The notes under the pieces: model-generated | What the model was told of the DNA's origin: nothing | Databases searched by the model: none | Seen by the model: the letters and a program-made list of their open reading frames with translations, nothing else | Shown: positions 41,456 to 51,193 of the stretch, piece after piece | Numbering within the stretch: position 1 is the stretch's first letter | Layout of the letters: each line of letters opens with the position of its first letter | Translations under genes and position numbers: made by a program | Assembly: GCA_934700385.1 (NCBI GenBank) | Contig: CAKUXO010000008.1 | Location: 1 to 64,000, forward strand | Reading direction: 5' to 3' | Source: an uncultured Candidatus Melainabacteria bacterium | GTDB lineage: Bacteria > Cyanobacteriota > Vampirovibrionia > Gastranaerophilales > Gastranaerophilaceae | Length of the DNA: 64,000 bases

Positions 41456-43145
41456 ATTCTAATACGTTTTCAATTGCCTCTTGTGGAGTTATTTTAACCA
41501 TTTGTCCGTCGGCTCTTGTTTTATATTCAACAAGACCTTCGTTAATTGTTTTACCAACTGTTATTCTAACAGGGAAGCCGATTAAATCTGCGTCTTTAAA
41601 TTTAACACCTGCTCTATCAGTTCTATCATCAATAACAGCTTCAATACCTTGTTCAATTAATTTGTTATAAATTTCATAAGCAGTTTTTGATTGTAATTCA
41701 TCATCAACGTTAACAGGTACGATATCAACGTGATATGGTGCAATTTGAACTGGCCAAACGATACCAAAATCATCATGGTATTTTTCAATGGCAGCCGCCA
41801 TTGTTCTTGAAACACCGATACCATAACAACCCATAATATATGGTTTTAATTGACCTTGTTCATCTGTATATGTTGCGCCCATTGGTTTAGAATATTTTGT
41901 TCCTAATTGGAAGATATTACCAACTTCAATACCTCTTGTGACAAATAATGGTTTTCCGCATTCTGGGCAATATTCACCCTCTTTAACTAATGAAATATCA
42001 ACAAATTCAATTCCATCTTCAAGGTTAGCCCCAACAATGTGTTTATCTTTTATGTTTGCACCTAAAACAAAATTTTTCATATTTTTAGCAGTTAAATCAA
42101 AAAGAACTTTTACTTTTGATTTATCAACATCTCTATATGAAATAAACCCAGGGATAGAATTAAGCATATCAACAATTTCAGCGTTTTCCATAGGACGAAT
42201 TTCAAGAGCATTTAGCGCATTCATTAATTTTGTTTCTTCGATTTCTTTATCTCCTCTAATCATAGCGATTACAGGCTTTGAATCGGCAATATAAGCAACT
42301 GCTTTTAAAATGCAATTTGGTTCAACATTTAAAAATTTTGCAAGTTCTTCAATTGTTTTAGTGTTTGGTGTGTCAACAAGTTCTTCTTTTTCAAAACCGC
42401 CATCAGTTGCTTCAACTGGAAGTTTTGAAATAGCATGGTTAGAATTAGCACTGTAAGAACAATTTTTACAATAGAAAACATCGTTTTCACCAACAGCAGT
42501 ATCAGTTAAAACCATATATTCATGAGAAACAGAACCACCAATAGCACCAGAATCAGATTGAACAGCTTTTGTTTCTAATCCGCAACGGTTGAAAATGTTT
42601 GTATATGTTTTTGCCATAACTTCATATTCTCTTTCTAAATCTTCTTGAGAAGTGTGAAAAGAATATGCGTCTTTCATTATAAATTCACGTCCTCTTAAAA
42701 GTCCGAAACGTGGACGAATTTCATCTCTGAATTTAGTTTGAATTTGATATAAGTTAACAGGAAGTTGTTTATAAGAATTAATTGTTTCTTTAACAACGGT
42801 TGTAATAACTTCTTCGTGGGTGGGTGCTAGGCACATATCTATATCATGTCTATCTTTACATCTTAAAAGTTCTTTACCATAAACTTCCCATCTGCCGGAA
42901 TTTTTCCATACTTCAGCAGGTTGAACAAAAGGCATAAGAAGCTCTTGAGCGCCTGAAGCATTCATTTCTTGTCTAACTATGTTTGAAATTTTAGTCAAAA
43001 CCCTTTGTGCTAGTGGCATATAGGTATAAATACCATTTGTTAATTTTTTAATAAAACCAGCCCTTACAAGAAGTTTATGAGATATTGCTTCTGCATCATT
43101 TGGAAATTCACGAAGCGTTTGCACAAATAATTTTGACATTTTCAT
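41436..43145 (-). CDS. proS: prolyl-tRNA synthetase
   Basis: 569 aa, prokaryote-type (ProS with editing/INS domain). Class II motifs are present: motif 1 in the LLMPFVQPAEVWKNSGRW area, motif 2 IQTKFRDEIRPRFGLLRGRE, and motif 3 GCYGIGVSRTMAAAIEKYHD. The INS/editing domain sits between about 225 and 390. The anticodon-binding domain is at the C-terminus (QIAPYHVDIVPVNVDDE). Full length. Heads a five-gene operon (proS, GatD-like, coaX, dut, helicase) and is divergent from the NuoL-like gene. SD GGAG is about 13 nt upstream of the ATG; an ATG two codons later is possible. Confidence 0.97.
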   Translation of the reverse strand: MKMSKLFVQTLREFPNDAEAISHKLLVRAGFIKKLTNGIYTYMPLAQRVLTKISNIVRQEMNASGAQELLMPFVQPAEVWKNSGRWEVYGKELLRCKDRHDIDMCLAPTHEEVITTVVKETINSYKQLPVNLYQIQTKFRDEIRPRFGLLRGREFIMKDAYSFHTSQEDLEREYEVMAKTYTNIFNRCGLETKAVQSDSGAIGGSVSHEYMVLTDTAVGENDVFYCKNCSYSANSNHAISKLPVEATDGGFEKEELVDTPNTKTIEELAKFLNVEPNCILKAVAYIADSKPVIAMIRGDKEIEETKLMNALNALEIRPMENAEIVDMLNSIPGFISYRDVDKSKVKVLFDLTAKNMKNFVLGANIKDKHIVGANLEDGIEFVDISLVKEGEYCPECGKPLFVTRGIEVGNIFQLGTKYSKPMGATYTDEQGQLKPYIMGCYGIGVSRTMAAAIEKYHDDFGIVWPVQIAPYHVDIVPVNVDDELQSKTAYEIYNKLIEQGIEAVIDDRTDRAGVKFKDADLIGFPVRITVGKTINEGLVEYKTRADGQMVKITPQEAIENVLEYVKKSS

Positions 43146-43215
43146 AGTTTTTTATTTTCTCCATTTTTTACTTAATTTAATTTTATTTCAAAAACATTTT
43201 AAATAAAATATTCTA

Positions 43216-43244
43216 TTGCTAAAATATTAAAAAATATATAAAAT
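43216..43244 (+). promoter_or_regulatory. promoter of the NuoLMN-like operon, possibly leaderless
   Basis: TTGCTA (43216-43221) and TAAAAT (43239-43244) are 17 nt apart. The -10 ends exactly 6 nt before the ATG at 43251 and no SD exists, so transcription may begin at or next to the start codon. Confidence 0.5.
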
Positions 43245-43250
43245 AAAGTT

Positions 43251-44669
43251 ATGAATATCGATGGTTTAATTAGTTTCGGGGCAATTTTTTTGCCTTTTTT
43301 CTCAGGATTATTTTTATTAATTTCAAGATTAAAACTTTATCCAATTAAAAAAAGTGTTTTAGAAAACCTTTCTATAATAAGTTCTTTAGGTAGTTTAGCT
43401 TGTTTTATCTTTTTAAAATCTTCATTTTTATTTAAAGATTTAGCCCCAATTAAGCTAACATTTTTTAATATTGAAAACTTTTTTACAAATGAAGATTTAT
43501 CTTTTTCAATTTATTTAGACAATTTTAATCTTAATTTTTTAATTTTTTCATCTTTAATTGCTTTAATTCTTTCAATTTTTCATAAATTTTATTTTAAGAA
43601 AAAGAAACATTTTATTTTTACCAAGCAAAGATTTTATATTTTTTCTTTATTTTTATTCTTTTTAAATTATATGTTTTTTGCTTCATATAACCTTTTTGAA
43701 AGTTTAATTTTCCTTATTTTACAAGGAAGTTTGATTTTTGTTTTTTCATATTTTGATGTGTTTAAAAATTTTGCAACTTATAATATTTCAAGAAATGAAA
43801 AAATTAACATAATCGGCGATTTTTTATTTTTATTTGGATTATTAATTCTTTTTAAATGTTCGATTTTATCTAAAGGCTATATTTCCGCTTGTGACTTGAA
43901 TTTTCCGGAATTAAATATGCTTGTAAGTTATGGCTATGGAATTATTGAAAGTTATGAATTTAAAATTTGTGCCATTTGTCTTTTAGGAAGCATTTTTATT
44001 AAATTTTTAATGCTGCCTTTTAACTGTTATTTTAGCTTTAGCTCTAATTCTTCAGGAGTTACTTTTTTAAATAATATTTCTTTTTATTCACTGGGCGGAT
44101 ATTTTTTATTTTTAAAATTTTTACCAATGTTTGATTTTATTTCTAATTTCTATTTAATTTTAGGAATTATCGCATTTTTAACTTTAATTACATCAAGCAT
44201 TTTTATTCTTTTTGAAAAAGATATTAAAATTATTTCAGGATATTTTTATTCAATAATTAATTCAATTTTACTTTTGAGTTTTTCAATTTTAAGAAATGAA
44301 AAAATATTATTTTTATTTTTTATTTTCCATTTTATTTTAATAATTTTATTGTCAATTTTAATTTATAAAGATAAATTAGGTTTCAAAAAAAGATTAATTA
44401 ACAAACAAAAAGGATTTATTTTAGAGAGAATTTTTATTTTATTTTTAGAAAATTTACCTGAAAAAATATTCAAATTTTTTAATTTTTTAAATGAAAAAAT
44501 AATAAAAAATATTTTAATTTTACCATTAATTATTTTTGATTTTTGCATTAAATTATTCAATGCAAAAACTTTAAAAAGAAATATAGATAAAATAATTATA
44601 ATGATTTTATCTATATTTGCGCTTTTTGCACTTTTATCAATCTTCATTGAACTTTTAGGGGGAATATAG
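43251..44669 (+). CDS. NuoL-like proton/cation antiporter subunit
   Basis: 472 aa, about 13 membrane helices. Recognisable, though diverged, marks of the NuoL/MrpA/NdhF family: a Glu in helix 5 (LFESLIF), NEKINIIGDFLFLFG at the NRxGD position, and a Lys in SIFIKFLMLPF, at the conserved AKSAQFPLHTWL position. It lacks the extended C-terminal lateral helix of true NuoL. Very Phe- and Ile-rich. It is the first of three related genes, and the next ATG directly follows its TAG. No NuoA-K or other complex I or Mrp subunits are in the window. Confidence 0.72.
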   Translation: MNIDGLISFGAIFLPFFSGLFLLISRLKLYPIKKSVLENLSIISSLGSLACFIFLKSSFLFKDLAPIKLTFFNIENFFTNEDLSFSIYLDNFNLNFLIFSSLIALILSIFHKFYFKKKKHFIFTKQRFYIFSLFLFFLNYMFFASYNLFESLIFLILQGSLIFVFSYFDVFKNFATYNISRNEKINIIGDFLFLFGLLILFKCSILSKGYISACDLNFPELNMLVSYGYGIIESYEFKICAICLLGSIFIKFLMLPFNCYFSFSSNSSGVTFLNNISFYSLGGYFLFLKFLPMFDFISNFYLILGIIAFLTLITSSIFILFEKDIKIISGYFYSIINSILLLSFSILRNEKILFLFFIFHFILIILLSILIYKDKLGFKKRLINKQKGFILERIFILFLENLPEKIFKFFNFLNEKIIKNILILPLIIFDFCIKLFNAKTLKRNIDKIIIMILSIFALFALLSIFIELLGGI

Positions 44670-46109
44670 ATGTTTGAAATAATTAAAACCCAGCCTTTAG
44701 CTTTAAGTATATTCTTACCTATTTTATCAAGTTTATTTTTATTTATTTTCAGATTTTTAAAAAATCCGATTTATATAAGGAATTTTTCTTATAGCATGGC
44801 TTTGATTAATTTTTTATTTTTCAGCGGATTATTTTTTAGTGAAAATGAAATTTGTTTTAGATTATTAAATTTTGATTTTTTAATTAATAAAACAAGTTTA
44901 TTTTTCATTTTTTTATTAAGTTTAATTGTCTTTTTATTTACAATTTTTTCTAAAAATTTTATAAAAAAATCTCATAAATTATTTTTTATTAGCTTATTTT
45001 TAATTCAAGGATTAGTTAATTTTACTTTTAGTATAGATAATTTATTTGTTGTTTTGATTAATATTTTTTGGATTATTTTAATTTATTTTCTTTTAAATTC
45101 TTTATTTTTAAATAATTCTGAAGAAAAAAAATCTCTTGAAAAAAAATTAACTTTTGATATTTTTATATATTTTATTTCGATTTTTCTTATTTCTTATGAC
45201 TTTATAAGATATTTTTTATTGAATGATGTTGAACCTAATTTGAAAAATATTATTGCAACACTTTCATATATAGATAATTCTTCAATTATACTTTGTTTTT
45301 TAGGCTTTTTAATTCTTATTTTTAAATTTTTTAATTTCATTCCTTTTAGTTATGAATTAAAGGTTAAAAACACAGCAACACAAGGTTTTGTTGATACTAT
45401 TCAATTAAGTGTTAATTTATTTTTAGGATTAAGTTTATTTTTAAAAACGTTTTCAGTTTTTGAATATTTATTTTATGATTTTCAAATTTATATAATATTA
45501 TTTATTTTAATTAATTTTGTTTTTTATTGCGTTTTATCAACAAGAAAAGATTATCTTTCTAAAATTTCTAAAGACTTCATCCCTTGTTATATATCTTTAG
45601 GATTATTCAGCGTTTTTTCTTTCAATCAAGAAAATCTTGGGATTTTTTCATATATGATTTTAGCTCTAATTGCCTCTTATTGCTTTATTAGCTTTTGTTT
45701 TCTAATTTTAAAAGAAAAATTTGGAGTAGATAATTTATCTGAAATTAATAAGATAAGTGAAAAATCTTCAAGATATAAATTCTTTTTAGGTTTAGCATTA
45801 TTAAACCTTATTAAATTACCAAGCCTAGCTTTATTTTCAGCTTGTTTAATTTGTTTAATTTCAGCTTTTACAATTGAATTTGAAAATGAATTTTTAAATT
45901 TGGTTCCTTATTTATTAATTTTAGGAATTTTATATACAAGTTTATCTTCTTGCGGTTTGATTAATAAAATTTTAATTGAACCAACAAACCAAAAAACAGA
46001 TATTTTGTTATCTAGAAGCGAAAACATTTGTTTTAGTTTGATATTATTTATAGTTATTTTGATAAGTTTTTCTTTTCAATATTTAATTAAAAACATCTTT
46101 ATTTTCTAG
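44670..46109 (+). CDS. NuoM-like proton/cation antiporter subunit
   Basis: 479 aa, about 14 membrane helices, strongly Phe/Leu/Ile-rich. Marks of the family: a Lys in FLILIFKFFNFIPFSY, where NuoM and relatives have the channel Lys before PFHTWLP, and a second Lys in SLFLKTFSV, in the helix-8-equivalent region. Loop sequences are poorly conserved with standard NuoM, so the assignment rests on length, membrane topology, the Lys positions and the gene neighbourhood. It begins directly after the stop of the NuoL-like gene and ends 9 bp before the third gene. Transport function is inferred. Confidence 0.68.
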   Translation: MFEIIKTQPLALSIFLPILSSLFLFIFRFLKNPIYIRNFSYSMALINFLFFSGLFFSENEICFRLLNFDFLINKTSLFFIFLLSLIVFLFTIFSKNFIKKSHKLFFISLFLIQGLVNFTFSIDNLFVVLINIFWIILIYFLLNSLFLNNSEEKKSLEKKLTFDIFIYFISIFLISYDFIRYFLLNDVEPNLKNIIATLSYIDNSSIILCFLGFLILIFKFFNFIPFSYELKVKNTATQGFVDTIQLSVNLFLGLSLFLKTFSVFEYLFYDFQIYIILFILINFVFYCVLSTRKDYLSKISKDFIPCYISLGLFSVFSFNQENLGIFSYMILALIASYCFISFCFLILKEKFGVDNLSEINKISEKSSRYKFFLGLALLNLIKLPSLALFSACLICLISAFTIEFENEFLNLVPYLLILGILYTSLSSCGLINKILIEPTNQKTDILLSRSENICFSLILFIVILISFSFQYLIKNIFIF

Positions 46110-46118
46110 GAGTTAAAA

Positions 46119-47516
46119 ATGGAAAACGTAGTTAATTTTGAAGCAATTTCATATTTTTCAAACGAGATTTTATGTTTAATTGGAATAATTTTAAATTTAT
46201 TTTTGTTTTTATTTTTTAAACAAAAATTTTCAATTAAAAGATTAAGTGACACAATCAACGCTTCAATTTTTCTTTTGGGTGGTTGTTTTTTAGGGGCAAT
46301 TTTAATTAATTCTAAAATTAATTTTCAAAATTTAGATTTATGTTTTTTAAATAATACCTTTTTAATAAATGAAAAAATCCTTGTTTTAGGAATAATTATC
46401 AATATTTTTATGTTTATTTTTAGCCTTGGAAGCTATAAGATTTCAAGAAAAGCACAATTTAAAGTCCCCGTTGTTAATTCATTTTTATTATTTATAACGG
46501 CTTTTTCAAGTTTGATTATAAAATCTCAAAACTTTCTTTTGACTTATTTTTTACTTGAAGGGATTATCTTTTTTAGTTATAAATATGCTTCATTTATTAG
46601 ATTTAGAAAAGAAAACATTTATTCAAAAAGTTTTGTTTTAATTTCATTTTGCTCTAGTTTGATGTTCTTTTCTTTTTATATTTTATCTTTATTCATTAAA
46701 AACACAATTCAACTTAACATAATTGAAGTTATGATAGCCTTGGCTTTACTATTAAAAACAGGCTTTTTCCCGATTTATAATTATTTATCTACCTTAAAAA
46801 ACAAAATTAATTTACCATATTCAATTTTGATTTATGGCTTTATTCCTTTTATTTCAATTGTTTCATTTTGTACATTTTTAAATAACATCAATTTAACAAA
46901 TCAAACTTTTCAAATTACTCTCAGCTTATTTTTATGTTCAACAATTCTAGCATTTTCATTCTTTTCATTTAAAACAAAAAACATCGTTAAATTTTTTGGC
47001 GGAGTAAATTTAATTTATTCTTGTGTTTTATTAACTCAACTTATTCTTTTAAGAAATGAAGATTTTGTTTTAAAGGCTTCAATTTGCTATTTATTTATAT
47101 TTTTAAGTTTAGGAATTTTATTTAATATTTTTAAATTTAACTATAAAATTGATAAATTAACTATTTCAAATTTAAAAGGATTTTATTTTGAAAATGATTT
47201 ATTAATTAATTTAATTACAGCTAATAGTCTATTTTTATTTGGACTTTTTCCAAACATAATAACAAAAATTAATCTTTTAGGCTTAAAAAACATCTATCTT
47301 TTTGACAAAATGACATTTTTTATTTCAACAATAACAGTAATTTCTTTTATTTTAGTTCTTTTAGGCGGACTTAAAATAATTGGCAATTTTTATTTATTTA
47401 ATAAAGAAGAATTTAAAAAAGTGACAATTACATCGCAAAATAAAAGAACGGCATTTAATATTACCGTTCCGATTGTTACAATGATTTTATATTTAATTTT
47501 TTATTTTATTAATTAA
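46119..47516 (+). CDS. NuoN-like proton/cation antiporter subunit
   Basis: 465 aa, about 14 membrane helices. Family marks: a Glu in TYFLLEGIIFFSYK (helix 5) and a Lys in ALLLKTGFFPIYNYL, where NuoN has its conserved Lys before PFH-x-W. It is the third of the cluster, 9 bp after the second gene, with SD AGGAG. It converges with the small secreted-protein gene, overlapping by 4 bp. Whether the trio forms its own complex, replaces missing complex I subunits or pairs with a hydrogenase encoded elsewhere cannot be said. Confidence 0.7.
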   Translation: MENVVNFEAISYFSNEILCLIGIILNLFLFLFFKQKFSIKRLSDTINASIFLLGGCFLGAILINSKINFQNLDLCFLNNTFLINEKILVLGIIINIFMFIFSLGSYKISRKAQFKVPVVNSFLLFITAFSSLIIKSQNFLLTYFLLEGIIFFSYKYASFIRFRKENIYSKSFVLISFCSSLMFFSFYILSLFIKNTIQLNIIEVMIALALLLKTGFFPIYNYLSTLKNKINLPYSILIYGFIPFISIVSFCTFLNNINLTNQTFQITLSLFLCSTILAFSFFSFKTKNIVKFFGGVNLIYSCVLLTQLILLRNEDFVLKASICYLFIFLSLGILFNIFKFNYKIDKLTISNLKGFYFENDLLINLITANSLFLFGLFPNIITKINLLGLKNIYLFDKMTFFISTITVISFILVLLGGLKIIGNFYLFNKEEFKKVTITSQNKRTAFNITVPIVTMILYLIFYFIN

Positions 47517-47893
47517 AGATTTTCAACGTAATTTTTGTTTCTAGATTCAGTTCTGAATGAATAATCTGTTGGGTCACCTGTCCAAGTATTTGTGAAATTA
47601 ATTTGATGTTCAAAGAATTTTCCGTCATCTTGAGATGGATCTACATATAGTTTAAGCGCTGTGTAGGCTTTTCCTATTTTAGAATTAGATTGTTTTGGTT
47701 GATAATATTTAACATAATTTTCATTTATGCCTTTATTGTGATAAATTGCTGTATCCATTCCTCTTAGGGTAGATTCACTGAAACCTTGAGCCTTAAGAGC
47801 GTCAATTGAAGCAGTTTCGTTTTCGTTATAATAAGCAAAAACAAGGGTTTGACTTACCATTAATAAACCTAAAATTAATAAAGCTTTTTTCAT
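47513..47893 (-). CDS. small secreted protein of unknown function
   Basis: 126 aa. A clear Sec signal peptide (KKALLILGLLMVSQTLVFA) leads to a hydrophilic domain with no cysteine, rich in Tyr, Asn, Lys and Asp. No family recognised; the segment LKAQGFSESTLRGMDTAIYH may be a helical motif. SD AGGATG precedes the ATG. Its end overlaps the end of the NuoN-like gene by 4 bp (convergent). Probably periplasmic or released. Confidence 0.78.
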   Translation of the reverse strand: MKKALLILGLLMVSQTLVFAYYNENETASIDALKAQGFSESTLRGMDTAIYHNKGINENYVKYYQPKQSNSKIGKAYTALKLYVDPSQDDGKFFEHQINFTNTWTGDPTDYSFRTESRNKNYVENL

Positions 47894-47962
47894 TAAAACA
47901 TCCTCATATTATAAACTTTTTATATTTTATATTATATACTATTTTTTTATTTTTACAAAGTG

Positions 47963-49015
47963 TTAAGAAATTTTTAAATCCTGATGGATGATTTTTTCAA
48001 GTTCATTTAATAATTCTTCTTGTGGAACTTTTTTAATCATTTCACCTTTTTTAAAAATATAACCTTCTCCAATTGCCCCAGCTATGCCATAATCTGCGCC
48101 TTTTGCTTCTTTTGGACCATTAACAGGACAGCCCATTGTTGCAATTGTGATAGGCAAGTTAATATTTGAAAATCTTTCTTCAACTTTTTTTGCTAAACCA
48201 ATTAAATCAATCTGCGTTCTTCCGCAAGTTGGGCATGAGATAAAATTAACTCCACCTTTTCTTAAACCTAAGGTTTTAAGAATTTCTTTTGCAAGTTTTA
48301 CTTCTTCAATAGGATCTTCTGTTAAAGAAACTCTAATTGTATCACCAATTCCTTGAGATAATAATGAACCAATTGCAACGCTTGATTTAACAATACCACC
48401 TCTTAATGTGCCTGATTCAGTTAAACCAACATGAAGTGGATAAGGAATTTCTTTATAAATTTTTTGATAAGCTCTGATTGTTGTCATAACATCTGAAGAT
48501 TTTAAAGACACCTTTATCATATTAAAATCAAGGTCTTCAAGGATTTTAATATGTCTTTTAGCTGAAATTATCATTTTATCTTCTAAAGGCAAAGAATTAT
48601 TTTCATATAAATCTTTTTCTAGTGAACCTGCGTTAACACCAATTCTAATAGGCGTTTTAGTTTGTTTTGCCATTTCAACAACTTTTTTTGTGTGTTCAAT
48701 ACTTCCAATGTTCCCTGGGTTAATTCTAAGGGCATTAATTCCCATATCCATTGAAATTAAAGCTAATCTATAATCAAAATGAATGTCTGCTACAGTAGGA
48801 ATTGGAGAATTTTTAACAATTTCACCTAAAGCATAAGCGCAATTTTTATTTAAAACCGCAAGGCGGATAATTTCACAACCCTCTTTTGCTAACGCTTCAA
48901 TTTGTTTTAGGGTTGAATATGTGTCATCTGTTTTAGTATTTGTCATAGATTGAATTGAAACAGGTGCGTTTGCGCCAATTTCAACATTTCCGATTTTAAT
49001 TTTAATTTTATCCAT
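47963..49015 (-). CDS. ispG: (E)-4-hydroxy-3-methylbut-2-enyl-diphosphate synthase (IspG/GcpE)
   Basis: 350 aa. Sixth enzyme of the MEP isoprenoid pathway; converts MEcPP to HMBPP using a [4Fe-4S] cluster. The N-terminal barrel (APVSIQSMTNTKTDDTYSTL) and the C-terminal cluster domain with C-PT-C (about 259 and 262) and C (about 294, MGCPVNGP) are complete. Typical length for the bacterial two-domain type. Divergent from the glycosyltransferase operon. The pathway is typical of bacteria and plastids. Confidence 0.97.
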   Translation of the reverse strand: MDKIKIKIGNVEIGANAPVSIQSMTNTKTDDTYSTLKQIEALAKEGCEIIRLAVLNKNCAYALGEIVKNSPIPTVADIHFDYRLALISMDMGINALRINPGNIGSIEHTKKVVEMAKQTKTPIRIGVNAGSLEKDLYENNSLPLEDKMIISAKRHIKILEDLDFNMIKVSLKSSDVMTTIRAYQKIYKEIPYPLHVGLTESGTLRGGIVKSSVAIGSLLSQGIGDTIRVSLTEDPIEEVKLAKEILKTLGLRKGGVNFISCPTCGRTQIDLIGLAKKVEERFSNINLPITIATMGCPVNGPKEAKGADYGIAGAIGEGYIFKKGEMIKKVPQEELLNELEKIIHQDLKIS

Positions 49016-49084
49016 AGTTTACAATTAAGCCCTTTATTTTAAATTATGTTAAAATCATACCATAAATTTTTAAAGGAGGTTATT

Positions 49085-51178
49085 TTGGAAAAAACTAATC
49101 AAGAAAGAAAAAACAAAATATTTTTCTTTTCATTTTGGATTTTAATATTTTTTAGTTTATATTCTATTTTAACTTTATTTTTAAAATACCCTTATAAATT
49201 TGAAGTTAAAGGTTTCAATGCACCTTTAAAACCAATTACAATTAATCTTGAATTAAATAAAAAAATAAATAACAATATTCTTGTTTGTTTTAATGATTTT
49301 TGTACAAACCTTGATAACAACAGAATTTCAAACATTTATTCAATAAAATTTAATAAAGATTTTATTGGTTTTAATGATTCAAAAGTTAAAAAAATATATT
49401 TAGCCTATCCAGATACAATTAAAGATTTTGAAGATAGTTTTGTTTCAATGAATTTATATAATGGCTATAATTCAGAATTTTTTAACAAAAATGATTTTCA
49501 AAAATTAAATAAAAAACATTTTGAAATTGAGCTTGAAGGTAATAAAACAGGTTATCAGGCTTATGACCTTAATTTTAGCGGAAATTACAAAGGAAAATTT
49601 AACCACATTTGTAATTTATTTTTAGCATTATTTTACAATTGGTATCTTTTTATAGTTCCTTATTTTTGGCTATTTTGCGCATTTTTAATTTATTTATTTA
49701 ATAAAGATATTTTTAATTTTAAATCATCTAAAAAGCTTTATTGGGGAGTTTTTTCATTAATTATTTTCTTAGGATTTTTATTAAGAATTAATGAAATAAC
49801 ATATTACCCTCTTTGGCTTGATGAAATTTATACTAAAACAACGGCGATTAAAAGTTTTATTTCAACTTTTAAAGACCCAGGGAATCCGCCATTGTTCTTT
49901 ATTTTAGAATATTTTATTTCTAAAATTAATAATAGCGACTTTAGTTTAAAACTTGTTTCATTAATAAGCGGAGTTTTAATTATTCCTTTAAGTTTTTTAA
50001 TTATCAATAAAACAGATAAAAAATTGTCTTATATGACATTATTTTTAACTTTTTTAGCTTCAATTAACACAATTTTTATTTACCACAGCCAAGAAATGAG
50101 GGGATATTCATTATCTATCTTTTTAAGTATGGCGGTTTTATATTTTCTTTTTGAATATTTAAAAGATAACAAAATTAAAAACCTTGTTTTATTTAGTATT
50201 TTTTCAATTTGCGCCATAAATGAACATTATATTTTGGCTATTTTTGTTTTTGGTAATTTTATTTGGGGAAGTTTTGATTTTATTGAAAAAATTTCTTCTA
50301 AAAAAACAAATTTAAAAGAATATTTTAAATTTTTGGGTTCTAATTTAATTATTTTCTTAAGTTTTGTGCCTTATCTTTTAATTACTTTTAAAAATTCATT
50401 AACTTCTAATTTTAATTCTTGGATTGAACCTTTAAGTAAAAATGTCTTTTTATATACGATTAATGAATATTTTATAAATAAATATTTATTTATTTTCTTA
50501 GGTTTAATTCTTTTAATTAACCTTATACTTTGCTTTATACCTGAAAAAAATCTTGAAAAAATAAATTTAAAACAAAATAAAAAAAGACAAGATTTATTTA
50601 TTTATTTAATTTATTCGCTTGTTTTTGTAATAATCGTTTCAAGCGCTATTTCAATTTATATTAAACCAATTTTCCATAAAAGAATTCTTTTAGCGGTTTA
50701 TGGATTATTATTTTTACTTGAATGTGTTTCAATTAAATCTGTTGTTGAAATTATAAAAGAAAATAAAATTTCTAAGGTTTTATATAGTCTTTATTTTATT
50801 TTACTTACTTCAATCTATTTTTTAATTACTCATCCAATGCCTTTAAGAGAAATTTATCAGCTAAGTGATTTTATGAATTTTATTGCTTATGATAAAACTT
50901 CTTATGATAAAACTTATGAACTTCATGCTATTACAAATGATAGAAAAGAATATCAAGATAATTTTTCAAACCTTAAAAACATAAATTGGCACTATGTTAA
51001 CACAAATGCTATGCAGCATGTTAAAAACATAAATAAAAAAGATTATATTAAAGGGCAAAAAGGGGTTATTTATCTTCATTCAATGTCAGCCGATATTGAA
51101 ACAATGTCTTTAATTAATCCAAGAGTAAAAGTTTATAAAACAAATTCAATTAATATTGCAAAAATAATTTATGATTAA
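49085..51178 (+). CDS. GT39/PMT-like polytopic glycosyltransferase
   Basis: 697 aa, one cytoplasmic tail and about 11-12 membrane helices. A GT-C-type signature near the first luminal loop, YYPLWLDEIYTKT, is followed by DPGNPPLFFILEY and SQEMRGYSLSIFL, as in dolichyl-phosphate mannosyltransferase-like and ArnT-like enzymes that use a polyprenyl-phosphate sugar. An acceptor cannot be inferred. The TTG at 49085 is preferred over an ATG at 49046: an ideal SD (AAAGGAGG, 49072-49079) ends 5 nt before it and would lie inside the longer frame. First gene of a five-gene operon. Confidence 0.85.
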   Translation: MEKTNQERKNKIFFFSFWILIFFSLYSILTLFLKYPYKFEVKGFNAPLKPITINLELNKKINNNILVCFNDFCTNLDNNRISNIYSIKFNKDFIGFNDSKVKKIYLAYPDTIKDFEDSFVSMNLYNGYNSEFFNKNDFQKLNKKHFEIELEGNKTGYQAYDLNFSGNYKGKFNHICNLFLALFYNWYLFIVPYFWLFCAFLIYLFNKDIFNFKSSKKLYWGVFSLIIFLGFLLRINEITYYPLWLDEIYTKTTAIKSFISTFKDPGNPPLFFILEYFISKINNSDFSLKLVSLISGVLIIPLSFLIINKTDKKLSYMTLFLTFLASINTIFIYHSQEMRGYSLSIFLSMAVLYFLFEYLKDNKIKNLVLFSIFSICAINEHYILAIFVFGNFIWGSFDFIEKISSKKTNLKEYFKFLGSNLIIFLSFVPYLLITFKNSLTSNFNSWIEPLSKNVFLYTINEYFINKYLFIFLGLILLINLILCFIPEKNLEKINLKQNKKRQDLFIYLIYSLVFVIIVSSAISIYIKPIFHKRILLAVYGLLFLLECVSIKSVVEIIKENKISKVLYSLYFILLTSIYFLITHPMPLREIYQLSDFMNFIAYDKTSYDKTYELHAITNDRKEYQDNFSNLKNINWHYVNTNAMQHVKNINKKDYIKGQKGVIYLHSMSADIETMSLINPRVKVYKTNSINIAKIIYD

Positions 51179-51193
51179 TTTTGAGGAGAAATT

